64,000 nucleotides of DNA, taken from the NCBI RefSeq assembly GCF_018413645.1, contig NZ_JAHCDA010000001.1:1712911-1776910 (forward strand), read 5' to 3'. Below, one piece after another: positions 50,062 to 59,692 of the stretch (its first letter is position 1; each line of letters begins with the position of its first letter). The translations under genes and the position numbers were made by a program. The notes under the pieces were generated by a model that searched no databases, had not been told where the DNA came from, and worked only from the letters and a program-made list of their open reading frames with translations. This stretch comes from Roseococcus pinisoli. GTDB taxonomy: Bacteria > Pseudomonadota > Alphaproteobacteria > Acetobacterales > Acetobacteraceae.

Positions 50062-51051
50062 CTATCTGGGGGAGGGGATGAAGGCGCGGCCCGCGGCACG
50101 CAGCTCGGGCGCCTCGGGGTCGGTGCCGTCCTCGGGATAGGGGACGGGCGTCGTCTCGGCGGGATCCGCGTGGCGCGCCCAGTAGAATTCGCGCAGGGCC
50201 ATGGAGACGGGGCCCGGCGCGCCATTGCCGAGGATGCGGTCCTCGATGCGGACGACGGGCATCACGCCGCCGGCGGTGGTGCAGGTCAGGATCTCGTCGG
50301 CGTCGAGCAGCTCCTCGCGCGAGACGGGGCGCACTTCCGTTGGAATGCCGCGCTCGGCGCAGATGTCCAGGACGGTGCGGCGGGTGATGCCCTCCAGCGC
50401 GCCGGCATCGGGCGTGATGACGCGCCCGTCGCGCACGATGAAGACGTTGAAGCCCGGCCCCTCCGCCACGCTGCCGTCGGGCGCGAGCAGGATCGCCGTG
50501 TCGGCGCCGCGGTCATAGGCCTCGAAGAGGCTGCGATCGAGGTCGAGCCAATGGTAGTTCTTCACGGTGGGATCGACGGATTCCGCGCCGATGCGCGGGA
50601 TCGAGCTGATGATGGCGCTGATGCCGCTGGCCTGGCGCTCGGGCGGGACGACCCACACGAAGGGCACCGCATAGACGATCAGCTTGTTGCGGCAGAGCCT
50701 GAGGTCGCGCGAGCCCTGCGGCGGCCGCCCCCGGGTGCAGAGCATCGCCACGAAGGAATCGCGCAGCCCCGACCGCGCGACGCACTCCAGCAGCACCTGG
50801 CGCAGCCCCTCGCGGTCGAGGCCCGGGCTCATGCGCAGCGCGGCCATGGAGGCCATGAAGCGGTCGAGATGATGCTCCAGCCGGAAGAAGCGGCCGTCCC
50901 ACACATGCACCACGTCGTAGGTGACGTCGGAGCGGGAGAAGCCGTAGTCGAAGACCGAGACCTTCGCCTCTTCGGCCGGTACGAAGGCCCCCTCGACCCA
51001 GGCGATACCGCGATAGGCCGTCTGCACGCTGGTTGCCTGATCCATTCCCAT
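50062..51051 (-). CDS. class IV aminotransferase (branched-chain or D-amino-acid type)
   Basis: 329 residues. VFDYGFSRSDVTYDVVHVW near residue 33, the PLP lysine in TVKNYHWLD (~165), VAEGPGFNVFIV and CTTAGGVMPVV (~270) form the fold-type IV pattern. The C-terminus is longer than in DAAT enzymes. Branched-chain aminotransferase, D-alanine aminotransferase and aminodeoxychorismate lyase share these motifs, so the substrate is open. It is 18 bases upstream of the binding-protein gene and divergent from a GlxA-like regulator, so it may head the same transcript. Confidence 0.85.
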   Translation of the reverse strand: MGMDQATSVQTAYRGIAWVEGAFVPAEEAKVSVFDYGFSRSDVTYDVVHVWDGRFFRLEHHLDRFMASMAALRMSPGLDREGLRQVLLECVARSGLRDSFVAMLCTRGRPPQGSRDLRLCRNKLIVYAVPFVWVVPPERQASGISAIISSIPRIGAESVDPTVKNYHWLDLDRSLFEAYDRGADTAILLAPDGSVAEGPGFNVFIVRDGRVITPDAGALEGITRRTVLDICAERGIPTEVRPVSREELLDADEILTCTTAGGVMPVVRIEDRILGNGAPGPVSMALREFYWARHADPAETTPVPYPEDGTDPEAPELRAAGRAFIPSPR

Positions 51052-51155
51052 TCTCCTGTCTGATGGCGGCAGCCTAGGAGGGGCGTCCCCCCTTCTACTT
51101 GACGAAACCGGCGGCAGATCTGACAGATTCGGCGGTCCGCCGAAGGAGCCGGTCC

Positions 51156-52154
51156 GTGGCCCGCATCGCCCTGCTCGTCATTCCGCCGGTGACGGACCTG
51201 GATTTCGCGCTCTGCCACGGCCTCCTGCGCGTGGCCGGGCTCTTCGCAACGGCCCCGCCCGAGATCGTCGTGTTGACGGCGACGGGCGGGCCGGTCCCCT
51301 GCATCAACGGGCGGATGGTCGAGCCGACCCAGGCCGAGGCGCCGGCCGGCCTGCCGGACGTACTGCTCATCCTTTCGAACCTCCGCTCGCCGCGGGCCTC
51401 CTGGCAGCGGGTCAGGCCGTGGATCGCGAAGGTCGCGCGGCACGGCGCGCTGATCGGCGGCGCTGACTACGGCACGCAGATCATGGCCGCCTGCGGCCTG
51501 CTCGACGGCCATGTCGCGACGACGCACTGGGACATCGGCGAGGCGATGCGGGAGGAATTCCCGCGCATCCGCTTCGTCGAGACCCTGCGCGTGCGCGATC
51601 GCCAGCGCCTCACCTGCGCGGGGCACCTCGCCTGGACCGAGGTGGTGCTGGAGGTGATCGGCGAGCTTTGCGGCGAGGATGTCCGCCGCCTCGTCGCGCT
51701 GGAGATGCTGGCGCCGCCTCCGCGCGAGGCCGCGACGCCCCAGCGTGTGGGCGCCGCGACCGAGGTGCGCGCCGCGCGCGACCCGCGCTTCCTGCGGGCC
51801 GTCGCCCTCATGGAGGAGCGGATCGAGAATCCGCTGCCCATCGGGGCCATCGCGGCGCAAGCCGGCCTTTCCGCGCGGCAGCTGCATGCGGTGTTCCTGC
51901 GCGAGGCCGGGCGGGCGCCGCGCGACCTCTACCTGGACCTCCGGCTCGACCGGGGGCGGACGCTGCTGCGCTTCTCGCCGCTGAGCGTGGTGGAGGTGTC
52001 GCTCGCCTGCGGCTTCGCCTCCGCGACGGCTTTTGCGCGCACCTTCCGGGGCAGGGCCGGGATGTCGGCGCGGAAGTACCGCGCGCTCTACGCCAATCGC
52101 CTCGCGCCCGTCCTGGCGGGCAGGTTTCGCCTGGGCAGGGTACCGACGGATTGA
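51156..52154 (+). CDS. GlxA-type AraC family transcriptional regulator
   Basis: 332 residues from the GTG at 51156, chosen for a perfect AAGGAG seven bases upstream; earlier in-frame starts lack one. The N-terminal ~170 residues are a DJ-1/PfpI-like (glutamine amidotransferase-type) domain without the nucleophilic cysteine in the usual context (GGADYGTQIMAAC). The C-terminal AraC helix-turn-helix pair covers about 235-325 (LPIGAIAAQAGLSARQL, SVVEVSLACGFASATAFARTFR). It is divergent from the aminotransferase and probably regulates that operon in response to an amine or carnitine-like ligand. Confidence 0.86.
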   Translation: MARIALLVIPPVTDLDFALCHGLLRVAGLFATAPPEIVVLTATGGPVPCINGRMVEPTQAEAPAGLPDVLLILSNLRSPRASWQRVRPWIAKVARHGALIGGADYGTQIMAACGLLDGHVATTHWDIGEAMREEFPRIRFVETLRVRDRQRLTCAGHLAWTEVVLEVIGELCGEDVRRLVALEMLAPPPREAATPQRVGAATEVRAARDPRFLRAVALMEERIENPLPIGAIAAQAGLSARQLHAVFLREAGRAPRDLYLDLRLDRGRTLLRFSPLSVVEVSLACGFASATAFARTFRGRAGMSARKYRALYANRLAPVLAGRFRLGRVPTD

Positions 52155-52227
52155 CGGGCCGGGCCGGGCCGCCGAGGCTGGGCCGCTCCGCGCCTAGGGC
52201 GCCCGACACCATCCTGAGGCCGAAAAC

Positions 52228-53166
52228 TTGAGCATCCTTCTGATCGGTTCCCTCGACGCCGAAGAATACGCGGAATGGCGCCAGCACATCCTGGCGCACC
52301 TTCCCGCCGGCGAGGAACTCGTCCTGGCCGGCGAGCCGCATGATCCGGCGGCGGTGGAAGTCGCGCTCGTCGCCAATCCGCCGCACGGCACGCTGGCGCG
52401 CTATCCGCGGCTGGGCTTCGTGCAGAGCCTCTGGGCCGGCGTGGACCGGATGCTGTCAGACCCCGAGCTGCCGCGGAAGCTGCCCATCGCCCGGCTGGTC
52501 GATCCCGCGTTGACGCAGGCGATGATGGAATGCGCGCTGGCCGGCGTGCTGTTCCTGCACCGCCAGCTTCCCGCCTATGCCCGCCAGCAGGCCGGGGCCG
52601 AGTGGCGCCAGCTGTCCCAGCCCCTGGCGAGCCAGCGGCGGGTGGGCGTGCTCGGCCTGGGCGAGCTCGGCAGCGCCGCGGCGCGCGGGCTTTCAACGGT
52701 GGGCTTCAAGGTTTCGGGCTGGAGCCGCAGCTCGCGCGAGGTGGCCGGCGTGAGCTGCCTCAGCGGCGCGGAGGGCTTCGACCGGCTGGTCTCGGAGGCC
52801 GAGATCCTCGTGAACCTGCTGCCGCTGACGCCGCAGACGGCCAATGTGCTGGACGCGAAGCTCTTCGCGCGTCTGCCGCGCGGCGCCGGCGTGGTGAACC
52901 TGGCGCGCGGCGGCCATCTGGTGGAGGAGGACCTCCTCGCCGCGCTCGAGAGCGGCCAGGTCAGCCACGCGGTGCTGGACGTTTTCCGGCAGGAGCCGCT
53001 GCCGGCCAGCCACGCCTTCTGGCAGCACCCGCGCATCACGGTCCTGCCGCATGTCGCCGCCTATAGCGAGCCGAGCACGGCCTCGCGGATCGCGCTGGAG
53101 AATGTCGCGCGGTTCCGCAGCGGTCAGCCGCTGACGGCGCTGGTGGATCCGGGCCGCGGCTACTGA
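52228..53166 (+). CDS. D-isomer-specific 2-hydroxyacid dehydrogenase (GhrA-like)
   Basis: 312 residues from TTG 52228. The N-terminal catalytic-domain part is followed by the NAD(P) site GVLGLGELGSAAARG (~142-156), the substrate/catalytic arginine in VNLARGGHLVEEDLL (~230), and the histidine in VLPHVAAYSEP (~275). It resembles glyoxylate/hydroxypyruvate reductase A, reducing glyoxylate or hydroxypyruvate with NADPH. Start is supported by the absence of a better ATG. There is no operon partner in the near downstream; the next gene starts 139 bases later. Confidence 0.86.
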   Translation: MSILLIGSLDAEEYAEWRQHILAHLPAGEELVLAGEPHDPAAVEVALVANPPHGTLARYPRLGFVQSLWAGVDRMLSDPELPRKLPIARLVDPALTQAMMECALAGVLFLHRQLPAYARQQAGAEWRQLSQPLASQRRVGVLGLGELGSAAARGLSTVGFKVSGWSRSSREVAGVSCLSGAEGFDRLVSEAEILVNLLPLTPQTANVLDAKLFARLPRGAGVVNLARGGHLVEEDLLAALESGQVSHAVLDVFRQEPLPASHAFWQHPRITVLPHVAAYSEPSTASRIALENVARFRSGQPLTALVDPGRGY

Positions 53167-53304
53167 CGGCCGGGCGTCGTGCCGGCTGCCTCGGGCGGCG
53201 GCGCGCGGCCCTCTTCTCCCTTCCTGTGAACCCGGAGGAAACGTGACCGGAAAATCCTGGTCCGCCGCGCCGATCCGGGCGCGCGCGGTTGAAGGCGTGC
53301 CGGC

Positions 53305-54558
53305 GTGAGCCAGACCCCCCGCCCGTCCATGCTCGCGCCCTTCGCCATCCGCAGCTACCGCTTCCAGTGGCCCGCGGATCTCGCGACCTCCTGGGCCTTC
53401 GAGATGGAGACGCTGATCCTGGGCTGGTTCATCCTGGTCGAGACCGGCTCCGTCCTGCTGCTGACGCTCTTCGCCTCCCTGCAGTTCGGCGGCACGCTGA
53501 TCGCGCCGGCCTTTGGCCTGGCCGGGGACCGGATCGGCCATCGCAACGTGATCGTGCTGATGCGCCTGCTCTATGCGCTGCTGGCCGTCGTGCTCACGGT
53601 GGTCATCCTTTCCGACGGGCTCACGCCGGTCCTGGCCCTGGTGGTCGCGGGCATCGCCGGCATGGTGCGCCCCTCGGACATGAACGTCCGCAACGTGATC
53701 ATCGGCGAGACCATGCCGGCCGACCGCCTGATGAGCGCGGTCGGGCTTTCGCGCATCACCACGGATTCCGCCCGTGTCGCCGGCGCCATCGCCGGGGCGG
53801 GCATGGTCGCGGCGGTGGGGATGGGGCAGGCCTATATCGTCGTGGTCCTGCTCTATCTGCTGGGCGCCCTGCTCACGCTGGGCGTGGCGAAGCGAAGCGT
53901 GGAGGCCGCCTCGGCGGCGCGGGCGCAGCCCTTCGCCCCGCTCCAGGGCCTGCGCGACGCCGCCCGCGCCGTGTGGGAGGCGCCGCCGCAGCTTGCCGCC
54001 ATGGTCCTGGCCGTGCTGGTGAACCTCGCGGTCTTCCCCTTCACCATCGGCCTGCTGCCCTATGTGGCGCGGGAGGTCTATGGCGCGACCCAGGCCGACC
54101 TCGGCTACATGGCCGCCGCCGTTGGCATTGGCGCCATCGCCGCCTCGCTCATTGTCAGCCGGATGGGCACCTCGGTGCGGGCGGCGCGCATGATGGTGAT
54201 CTTCTGCTTCGTCTGGCACGCCATGGTCATCGCCTTCGGGCACACGACGAGCCTGGAGGCCGGCCTGATCCTGCTGGTGCTGACCGGCCTGGCCCAGGGC
54301 CTCTGCACCCTGCCCATGTCGGTGCTGCTGCTGCGCGGCGCGCCGCCGGCGCTGCGCGGGCGGATCATGGGCATGCGGACGCTGGCGATCTACGGCCTGC
54401 CGGTCGGCCTGCTCGTCGCGGGGCCGCTCATCGAGCGGATCGGCTTCGCGGGGACGGCGACGCTCTATGGAGGCTTGGGTGCTGCCTGCACCCTGGCCGT
54501 GCTCCTCTACTGGTGGTCGGACCTCTGGCCCAAGCATGCGCCGAGCAACGGCGGGTAA
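53305..54558 (+). CDS. MFS transporter (EntS-like MFS_3)
   Basis: 417 residues, 12 predicted membrane helices, GTG start at 53305. PRPSMLAPFAIRSYRFQWPADL begins the typical N-terminus of the EntS-type branch, which exports siderophores and other small molecules. The loop between helices 2 and 3 has AGDRIGHRNVIVLMR, the MFS motif A. A short soluble stretch after helix 6 separates the halves. Substrate not predictable from sequence. Confidence 0.85.
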   Translation: MSQTPRPSMLAPFAIRSYRFQWPADLATSWAFEMETLILGWFILVETGSVLLLTLFASLQFGGTLIAPAFGLAGDRIGHRNVIVLMRLLYALLAVVLTVVILSDGLTPVLALVVAGIAGMVRPSDMNVRNVIIGETMPADRLMSAVGLSRITTDSARVAGAIAGAGMVAAVGMGQAYIVVVLLYLLGALLTLGVAKRSVEAASAARAQPFAPLQGLRDAARAVWEAPPQLAAMVLAVLVNLAVFPFTIGLLPYVAREVYGATQADLGYMAAAVGIGAIAASLIVSRMGTSVRAARMMVIFCFVWHAMVIAFGHTTSLEAGLILLVLTGLAQGLCTLPMSVLLLRGAPPALRGRIMGMRTLAIYGLPVGLLVAGPLIERIGFAGTATLYGGLGAACTLAVLLYWWSDLWPKHAPSNGG

Positions 54559-54721
54559 AACGGCTTTTCTCCCAAAGGAGAGGGAGAGGCAGAAAATTTG
54601 TCCGATTATCCGGAGTAGGTCGTTTTCCGCGCGGCAGCTCAGCGTTTGGTCCTATGGACCGGTCTGGACTTTCCCTCGCTTGATGATTTGATCCGTAATG
54701 CGCGCAAATCGCGAAGGTTCC

Positions 54722-56008
54722 ATGACCAAGCCTCAACACGCCGCGCGTTCCCAATCACCGGAACGGGGCGATGCGCCGGGTGGAGGGGCTGACCAGCCCT
54801 CGACCTTGTCCGGTCGAATGAGACGCAACCTCTTCCTGCTCGCCTGCTGCCAGGCGATCGGGCAGTCGAGCAATACGCTCATGTTCTCGGCCACGGCGCT
54901 GTCGGTCATCACCTTCTACCCGGACCGCGACCTCGCGACGCTGCCCATCACCATGCAGCATCTCGGCGTCATGCTCTGGGTCTTCCCGGCCGCCATGCTG
55001 ATGCAGCGCCGGGGGCGGCGCTTCGGCTTCCGGATCGGATCGCTCTTCGGCATGGCCGGGTCGGCGGTGGCCGGGACCGGTCTCTACCTGGCGAACCTTC
55101 CGCTGATGTGCGTCGGCGGGGCGCTGCTCGGCTATGCGGTCGCGAGCCTGCAGATGTACCGCTTCGCGGCGGTGGAACTCGTGCCTTCCGGCTATCGCGC
55201 CAAGGCCATCTCCTGGGTGACGGCCGGCGGCGTCGTGGCCGCGATCGTCGGCCCCGGCATCGCCCGGCTGACCTACGACATGTGGATGCCGCTCTACCTC
55301 GCGACCTTCGCGAGCATGGTCGTCGTCCACCTCGTCGTCTTCACCATCATGTCCTTCATCGAGTTCCCCTCGCCGCAGCAGCAGGCGGCGGCCAGCGCTT
55401 CCGCGGCCCCGGTCGCCCCGCCGCGGCCGCTGCACGTCATCGCGACGCAGCCCCGCTACATCGCCTCGGTCATCGCCGGCATGGTGGCCTTCGGCACCAT
55501 GTCCTTCCTGATGAGCGCCTCGCCCCTGGCGATCGTCGGCTGCGGCCTGCCGCATTCCGAGGCGCATTGGGTGATCTTCCTGCATGTGATGGGCATGTTC
55601 GTGCCGGCCTTCTTCACCGGAAACCTCATCACCCGCTTCGGCACCACGCAGGTGATGTTCTGCGGCATCGCGCTGCTGGCCTTCGGCGTCGTGGCGGCGG
55701 TGACCGGGCTGAGCGAGTGGCATTTCCGCACCGCGCTGATGCTGAACGGCGTGGGCTGGAACTTCCTGTTCGTCGGCGCGACCGCGCTCGTCACCACCTG
55801 CTACACGCCCAATGAGCGCGGCAAGGCCCAGGCGCTGAACGACTTCCTGATCTTCGGGACGACGGCCTCGGCCAGCTTCCTGGCGGGCATGCTCCAGGAA
55901 CGCCTGGGCTGGGTGCAGCTGAACGCCTTCGCCCTGGTGTTGCTGGCCGTGGCGGTGGTGGCGGTCAGCTGGCTGCAGTTCCAGGGCCGGCGCCGGGTCG
56001 CGGCCTGA
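54722..56008 (+). CDS. MFS transporter
   Basis: 428 residues from ATG 54722, with GAAGG five bases upstream; an ATG at 54698 adds eight residues and lacks the site. The first 40 residues are hydrophilic, then about 12 helices. Helix 2-3 motif A is MQRRGRRFGFRIG. It is not close in sequence to the preceding MFS gene, so the two are not recent duplicates. The 163-bp gap between them carries its own regulatory sequence. Drug or metabolite export is probable. Confidence 0.82.
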   Translation: MTKPQHAARSQSPERGDAPGGGADQPSTLSGRMRRNLFLLACCQAIGQSSNTLMFSATALSVITFYPDRDLATLPITMQHLGVMLWVFPAAMLMQRRGRRFGFRIGSLFGMAGSAVAGTGLYLANLPLMCVGGALLGYAVASLQMYRFAAVELVPSGYRAKAISWVTAGGVVAAIVGPGIARLTYDMWMPLYLATFASMVVVHLVVFTIMSFIEFPSPQQQAAASASAAPVAPPRPLHVIATQPRYIASVIAGMVAFGTMSFLMSASPLAIVGCGLPHSEAHWVIFLHVMGMFVPAFFTGNLITRFGTTQVMFCGIALLAFGVVAAVTGLSEWHFRTALMLNGVGWNFLFVGATALVTTCYTPNERGKAQALNDFLIFGTTASASFLAGMLQERLGWVQLNAFALVLLAVAVVAVSWLQFQGRRRVAA

Positions 56009-56048
56009 GGGAAACGGCGGTGACCGAACCGGCCGCCGCCATTCCCGG

Positions 56049-57470
56049 TCAGGAGGCCGCCGAGGCCATGAGCGGCGGTGCGACGGCGCTGACCGCGGCG
56101 AGGTGATCGGCCAGCACCTCGCATTGCCGGCGGATATCCGGCACGGCCGTCATCTCCCAGAAGGCGGCCCGGGTCACCGGCCCGATCGCGAAGACCCGGC
56201 GCGAGACCGCGCCATTCGCATCGCGCAGCGCGCAGGCCGAGGTGACGTCCAGGCCGAGGCGCAGGGCGTCCAGCCGCGCATGGCCGCTGGCCAGCAGGTC
56301 CCGCACCAGCGGATCGTCGAGGTGATCGTAGTCCCCGGCGGGGCCGGCGCAGTTCACGAGCCGCGCGGCCGTCAGCGTTTCCTCCACGCCGTCCTGGCGG
56401 CGGCAGAAGGTCACGGCCGCGCCGCCCGGGGCATCGGCGATGGTGCGCAGGTGGCCGGCATGGATGCGCAGCTGGCCGGAGGCGCGGGCCTCCTCGACCC
56501 TCCGGGCGACTGGGTTGGCCATGCGGTGGCGATGCACGTCCCACCAGGGGCGGAGATGGCGCAGGAAGCGCGATTTCTCCTCCAGCGTCATGGCCTGCCA
56601 CAGATCCTGGGTCGAGGGCCGCAGCGCATCCACCACGGCGTGCCAGGATCCGCCATCGGCCAGACGCCGGCGCGCCTCCTGCCGGACCAGGCGCAGCAGC
56701 TCGGACATGTCGGTCGGCAGCGGCGGGATGGGGGAGGCCGGCAGCGGATCGGCCTGCGCCGGATGGGGGCGCGGCACGAGTCCTCGGCGCGAGACCGCAT
56801 GGATCGGCCCGCGATGCCCGAGGTCCAGCAGCGAGACGACGCCGTCGATCATGCTCAGCGCGGTGCCGATCAGCAGCACCGGTGCCTCGGGATCGAGGCC
56901 GGTGAAGGCCTCCGGCGCCCAGGGGTCGGGTCGGTACCAAGGGCGGTCGGCGATGTCGGGATCGGAGCCTGGAGGCCGCCCGGGCGGAAAGTTCCCGACC
57001 GCCAGCGCCGCCAGCCCCGCGCGCAGCACGCGGCCATCGGCGAGATCCAGGGACAGGCTGTCGGGCTGCTTGCGCAGCGCCACGACCTCACCCCGGAGCA
57101 GCGTCAGCCGGCCGCCGCGCTCGGGGATGCTCCGCTCGACCTCGAGGAGGTGGCGCATGTACTGCCCGAAGAGGGCGCGCGGAACGAAGGAACCGGGGCT
57201 CACGCCGGATAGGGCAGGGTCGGCGGCGGCGCGCTGGCGCAGCCAGTCGATGAAGTCGTCGGGCCGGTCGCGGAAGGCGCTCATGCGCCCCGCCGGCACG
57301 TTCAGGAGGTGGTTGGGGTTTTCGGTCGAATAGGCCTGGCCACGGCCGAAGCCCCCGTTGCGTTCGATCAGCGTGACGCTCGTCGTCGCCGGACATCGCC
57401 GGAGCAGCTGAAGCGCCAGCAGCACACCGCTGAAGCCGGCGCCGATCACGGCGACAGTCTGCTGGTTCAT
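56049..57470 (-). CDS. FAD/NAD(P)-binding oxidoreductase (HcaM/NAD_binding_9 type)
   Basis: 473 residues. The N-terminal dinucleotide fold is VAVIGAGFSGVLLALQLL; NHLLNVPAGRMSAF near residue 53 and LIGTALSMIDGVVSLL near residue 205 are typical of this family. The C-terminal part has RLVNCAGPAGDYDHL. The family is largely uncharacterised; some members lie beside siderophore or peptide-monooxygenase clusters and may be flavin hydroxylases. Nothing adjacent suggests a pathway. It is convergent with the second MFS gene. Confidence 0.8.
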   Translation of the reverse strand: MNQQTVAVIGAGFSGVLLALQLLRRCPATTSVTLIERNGGFGRGQAYSTENPNHLLNVPAGRMSAFRDRPDDFIDWLRQRAAADPALSGVSPGSFVPRALFGQYMRHLLEVERSIPERGGRLTLLRGEVVALRKQPDSLSLDLADGRVLRAGLAALAVGNFPPGRPPGSDPDIADRPWYRPDPWAPEAFTGLDPEAPVLLIGTALSMIDGVVSLLDLGHRGPIHAVSRRGLVPRPHPAQADPLPASPIPPLPTDMSELLRLVRQEARRRLADGGSWHAVVDALRPSTQDLWQAMTLEEKSRFLRHLRPWWDVHRHRMANPVARRVEEARASGQLRIHAGHLRTIADAPGGAAVTFCRRQDGVEETLTAARLVNCAGPAGDYDHLDDPLVRDLLASGHARLDALRLGLDVTSACALRDANGAVSRRVFAIGPVTRAAFWEMTAVPDIRRQCEVLADHLAAVSAVAPPLMASAAS

Positions 57471-57533
57471 ATGGCTTTCCTGACCTGTTCTGTCGGGAAG
57501 CCTACCACATGGCGCCGGCGCGATTCGGGGAGC

Positions 57534-57554
57534 CCCGGGGCGCGGCGCCCCGGG
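57534..57554 (-). terminator. hairpin after the yeeE gene
   Basis: CCCGGGGCGC (57534-57543), single G, GCGCCCCGGG (57545-57554): with realistic pairing an 8-base stem and 5-base loop lying just past the yeeE stop on the minus strand. No U-tract. Confidence 0.45.
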
Positions 57555-57560
57555 AGCGTT

Positions 57561-58700
57561 TCAGCGGTCCCATCCCCAGCGCAGGGTGACCGCCGCGGTC
57601 GCCATGCAGGCGAGGCCGAAGACCCAGCCGGAGAGCGCGGCGGCCATGCCGCCGGAAAGCAACGTGCCGACCGTGCAGCCCAACCCCGTCATCGAGCCCC
57701 AGCCCAGCAGGACGCCGCCGGCCAGGGTACGCCCCTGCTTGCGCCAGCCCGGCCAGTCGAAGCTCACCTGCCGGGCGATCCCCGCCGCGACGAAGGAGGC
57801 CGCGACCATGGCGCCGACGAAGGTGGCGTTGCCGATGATCGCATCCGGCGCCGTCCCGCAGCCGGCGAAGGCGTCGAGGCCGGGCAGGCGGTCCGGCACC
57901 AGCCCCAGGCCCGCGCCGGCCTGCCGCGACCAGCCGCCGATCGCCGCCGTGACGCCGAGGGGCTCGGTGCGCAGATAGGCGACCGTGCCGATGGCGCCGA
58001 CCGCCAGGCCGCCCAGCCAGGCCGGCCAGCGCGCCCGGAACACGCGGTGCAGGACGTCGCCGAGGTCGAGCCCGCCCGTCCGGCCGGCCTCGGCCGCCGG
58101 CAGCCGCCGCAGAAGCGGCAGGGCGAGCAGCGCCAGCACGGCCAGCGTCAGCAGGATGCTGCCGGCATAGCCGAGGTGATGCGGCAGCCAGACCACCGGC
58201 GCGTCCCGGATGCCGGCCTCGTAGAGGCCCGGCCAGCTCGCCAGCCCCGCCACGAAGCCGATCCCCGTGCCCAGCAGCGCGACGGGCGCGCGCAGCGAGC
58301 CCTCGCCCAGGCGGTAGAGATGGCCCGAGACGCAGGAGCCGGAGAGCGTCATGCCCAGGCCGAAGGCGATGCCGGCCAGGACAAGGACCCAGGAGACCGG
58401 CCCGATATGCGCGTCCGGCGGCAAGCCCGGGCGCAGCGGCACCGGCAGCCAGGCGCCGAAGACCACCGCATAGCCGAGCGTGCCCACGGCCAACGCCGCG
58501 AGCAGCCCGAGCAGGCCGCGCGGGTCGCCGCCCGTGACCGCGTCGCGGAGGAGGCAGAGGAAGCAGAAGCGGCTGCGCTGCAGCACCAGGCCGAAGCCCG
58601 CGCCCAGCACCAGCGCGAAGACGAGGGCCCGATCCTCCGCGACGGCGGCCCAGATGGCAGCAAGGGCGACGACTCCCGTCGCCGCCGCCGCCCATCCCAT
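57561..58700 (-). CDS. YeeE/YedE family thiosulfate importer (TsuA-type)
   Basis: 379 residues, about nine helices. Cysteine-bearing motifs are RSRFCFLCLLRD near residue 45, MTLSGSCVSGHLYRLGEG (~120) and MTGLGCTVGTLLSGG (~345); conserved cysteines of this kind conduct thiosulfate by transient bonds in TsuA. It starts 17 bases after the rhodanese gene on the same strand, a logical pair for importing and processing thiosulfate sulfur. No Shine-Dalgarno is obvious, so coupling from the upstream gene is likely. Confidence 0.85.
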   Translation of the reverse strand: MGWAAAATGVVALAAIWAAVAEDRALVFALVLGAGFGLVLQRSRFCFLCLLRDAVTGGDPRGLLGLLAALAVGTLGYAVVFGAWLPVPLRPGLPPDAHIGPVSWVLVLAGIAFGLGMTLSGSCVSGHLYRLGEGSLRAPVALLGTGIGFVAGLASWPGLYEAGIRDAPVVWLPHHLGYAGSILLTLAVLALLALPLLRRLPAAEAGRTGGLDLGDVLHRVFRARWPAWLGGLAVGAIGTVAYLRTEPLGVTAAIGGWSRQAGAGLGLVPDRLPGLDAFAGCGTAPDAIIGNATFVGAMVAASFVAAGIARQVSFDWPGWRKQGRTLAGGVLLGWGSMTGLGCTVGTLLSGGMAAALSGWVFGLACMATAAVTLRWGWDR

Positions 58701-58717
58701 CGTCGCGCGCGAAGGGG

Positions 58718-59692
58718 TCAGGTGGCGCCCCAGACGGTGCCGGCCGGATTGCTGATGGGCACGCCCACCGCATTGCCGTACTCCGTCCAGGAGCCGTCGT
58801 ACTGGCGCACATTCTGGTAGCCGAGCAGGCGCTTCAGGGCGAACCAGGAATGGCTGCTGCGCTCGCCGATGCGGCAATAGACTACGATCGGCTTGCTGCC
58901 GTCGATGCCCACCGCGGCGTAGAGGGCGCGGAGCTCGTCGACGCTCTTGAAGGTGCCGTCCGGGCGGACCGCCTGACCCCAGGGCACGTTCACGGCGCCC
59001 GGGATGTGCCCGGCGCGGATCGCGAGCTCCTGGAAGCCCTGCGGCGCGAAGATGCGGCCGGAATACTCGTCGGGGCTGCGGATATCGAGGAGCTTCACCT
59101 CGGCCGCCTGGTTCTGCGCGATCGGCACGACGTCGGTGAGACGGGCGCGCAGTGCCAGGTTGGGCGCTGCCGCAAGGGTCAGGTTCGACGCCGTGGGCTG
59201 CACGGGGCGGGTCGAGACCGCGCGGCCCTCCGCCTCCCACTTGCGGCGGCCGCCGTCGAGGAGGCGGACGTCGCGCACGCCGTAGATGTCGAACACCCAG
59301 GCGCCCCAGGCGGCGAACCAGTTGTTGTTGTCGCCGTAGAGGACGACGGTGCTGTCCTCCGTCACGCCGGCGCGGCGCAGCAGGTTCTGGATCTGGTCGC
59401 GGCTGGCGATGTCACGCCGCACCGTCTCCACGAGGTCGCGATGCCAGGAGACGTTCGTGGCGCCCGGGATATGGCCGCGCTCGAAGAGGCCGGGATTCAC
59501 GCTGACCTCGATGATGCGGACCTTTGGGTCGCGCAGATTCGCGGCGAGCCATTCCGTGGAAACCAGCGCCTGGGAGGCCGGGGCGGCGGCCTGCTGGGCC
59601 GAGGCGCTGCGGGCCTGCAGGGCGACGGCCGCGCCGCCCAGGGCGAGTGAGGCAATTCCACGACGGGAAAGGGAGAAAGGCTGATCTGTCAT
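58718..59692 (-). CDS. Tat-exported thiosulfate sulfurtransferase (double rhodanese)
   Basis: 324 residues from ATG 59692, with AGGAG nine bases upstream. The N-terminus has SLSRRGIASLALGGAAV, a Tat-type signal, then two rhodanese domains. The second carries the catalytic loop CRIGERSS (about residue 275); the first ends with GDNNNWFAAWG and has no cysteine in its loop, as usual for the inactive domain. It transfers sulfur from thiosulfate to cyanide or other thiophilic acceptors in the periplasm. The 237-bp AT-rich gap upstream (59693-59929) holds the promoter; I see no gene in it. Confidence 0.9.
   Translation of the reverse strand: MTDQPFSLSRRGIASLALGGAAVALQARSASAQQAAAPASQALVSTEWLAANLRDPKVRIIEVSVNPGLFERGHIPGATNVSWHRDLVETVRRDIASRDQIQNLLRRAGVTEDSTVVLYGDNNNWFAAWGAWVFDIYGVRDVRLLDGGRRKWEAEGRAVSTRPVQPTASNLTLAAAPNLALRARLTDVVPIAQNQAAEVKLLDIRSPDEYSGRIFAPQGFQELAIRAGHIPGAVNVPWGQAVRPDGTFKSVDELRALYAAVGIDGSKPIVVYCRIGERSSHSWFALKRLLGYQNVRQYDGSWTEYGNAVGVPISNPAGTVWGAT

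Noticed and set aside
54648..54660. inverted repeat GGTCC-TAT-GGACC between two MFS genes
   Set aside because: Only five-base arms, expected by chance in GC-rich sequence, and no promoter elements line up with it.
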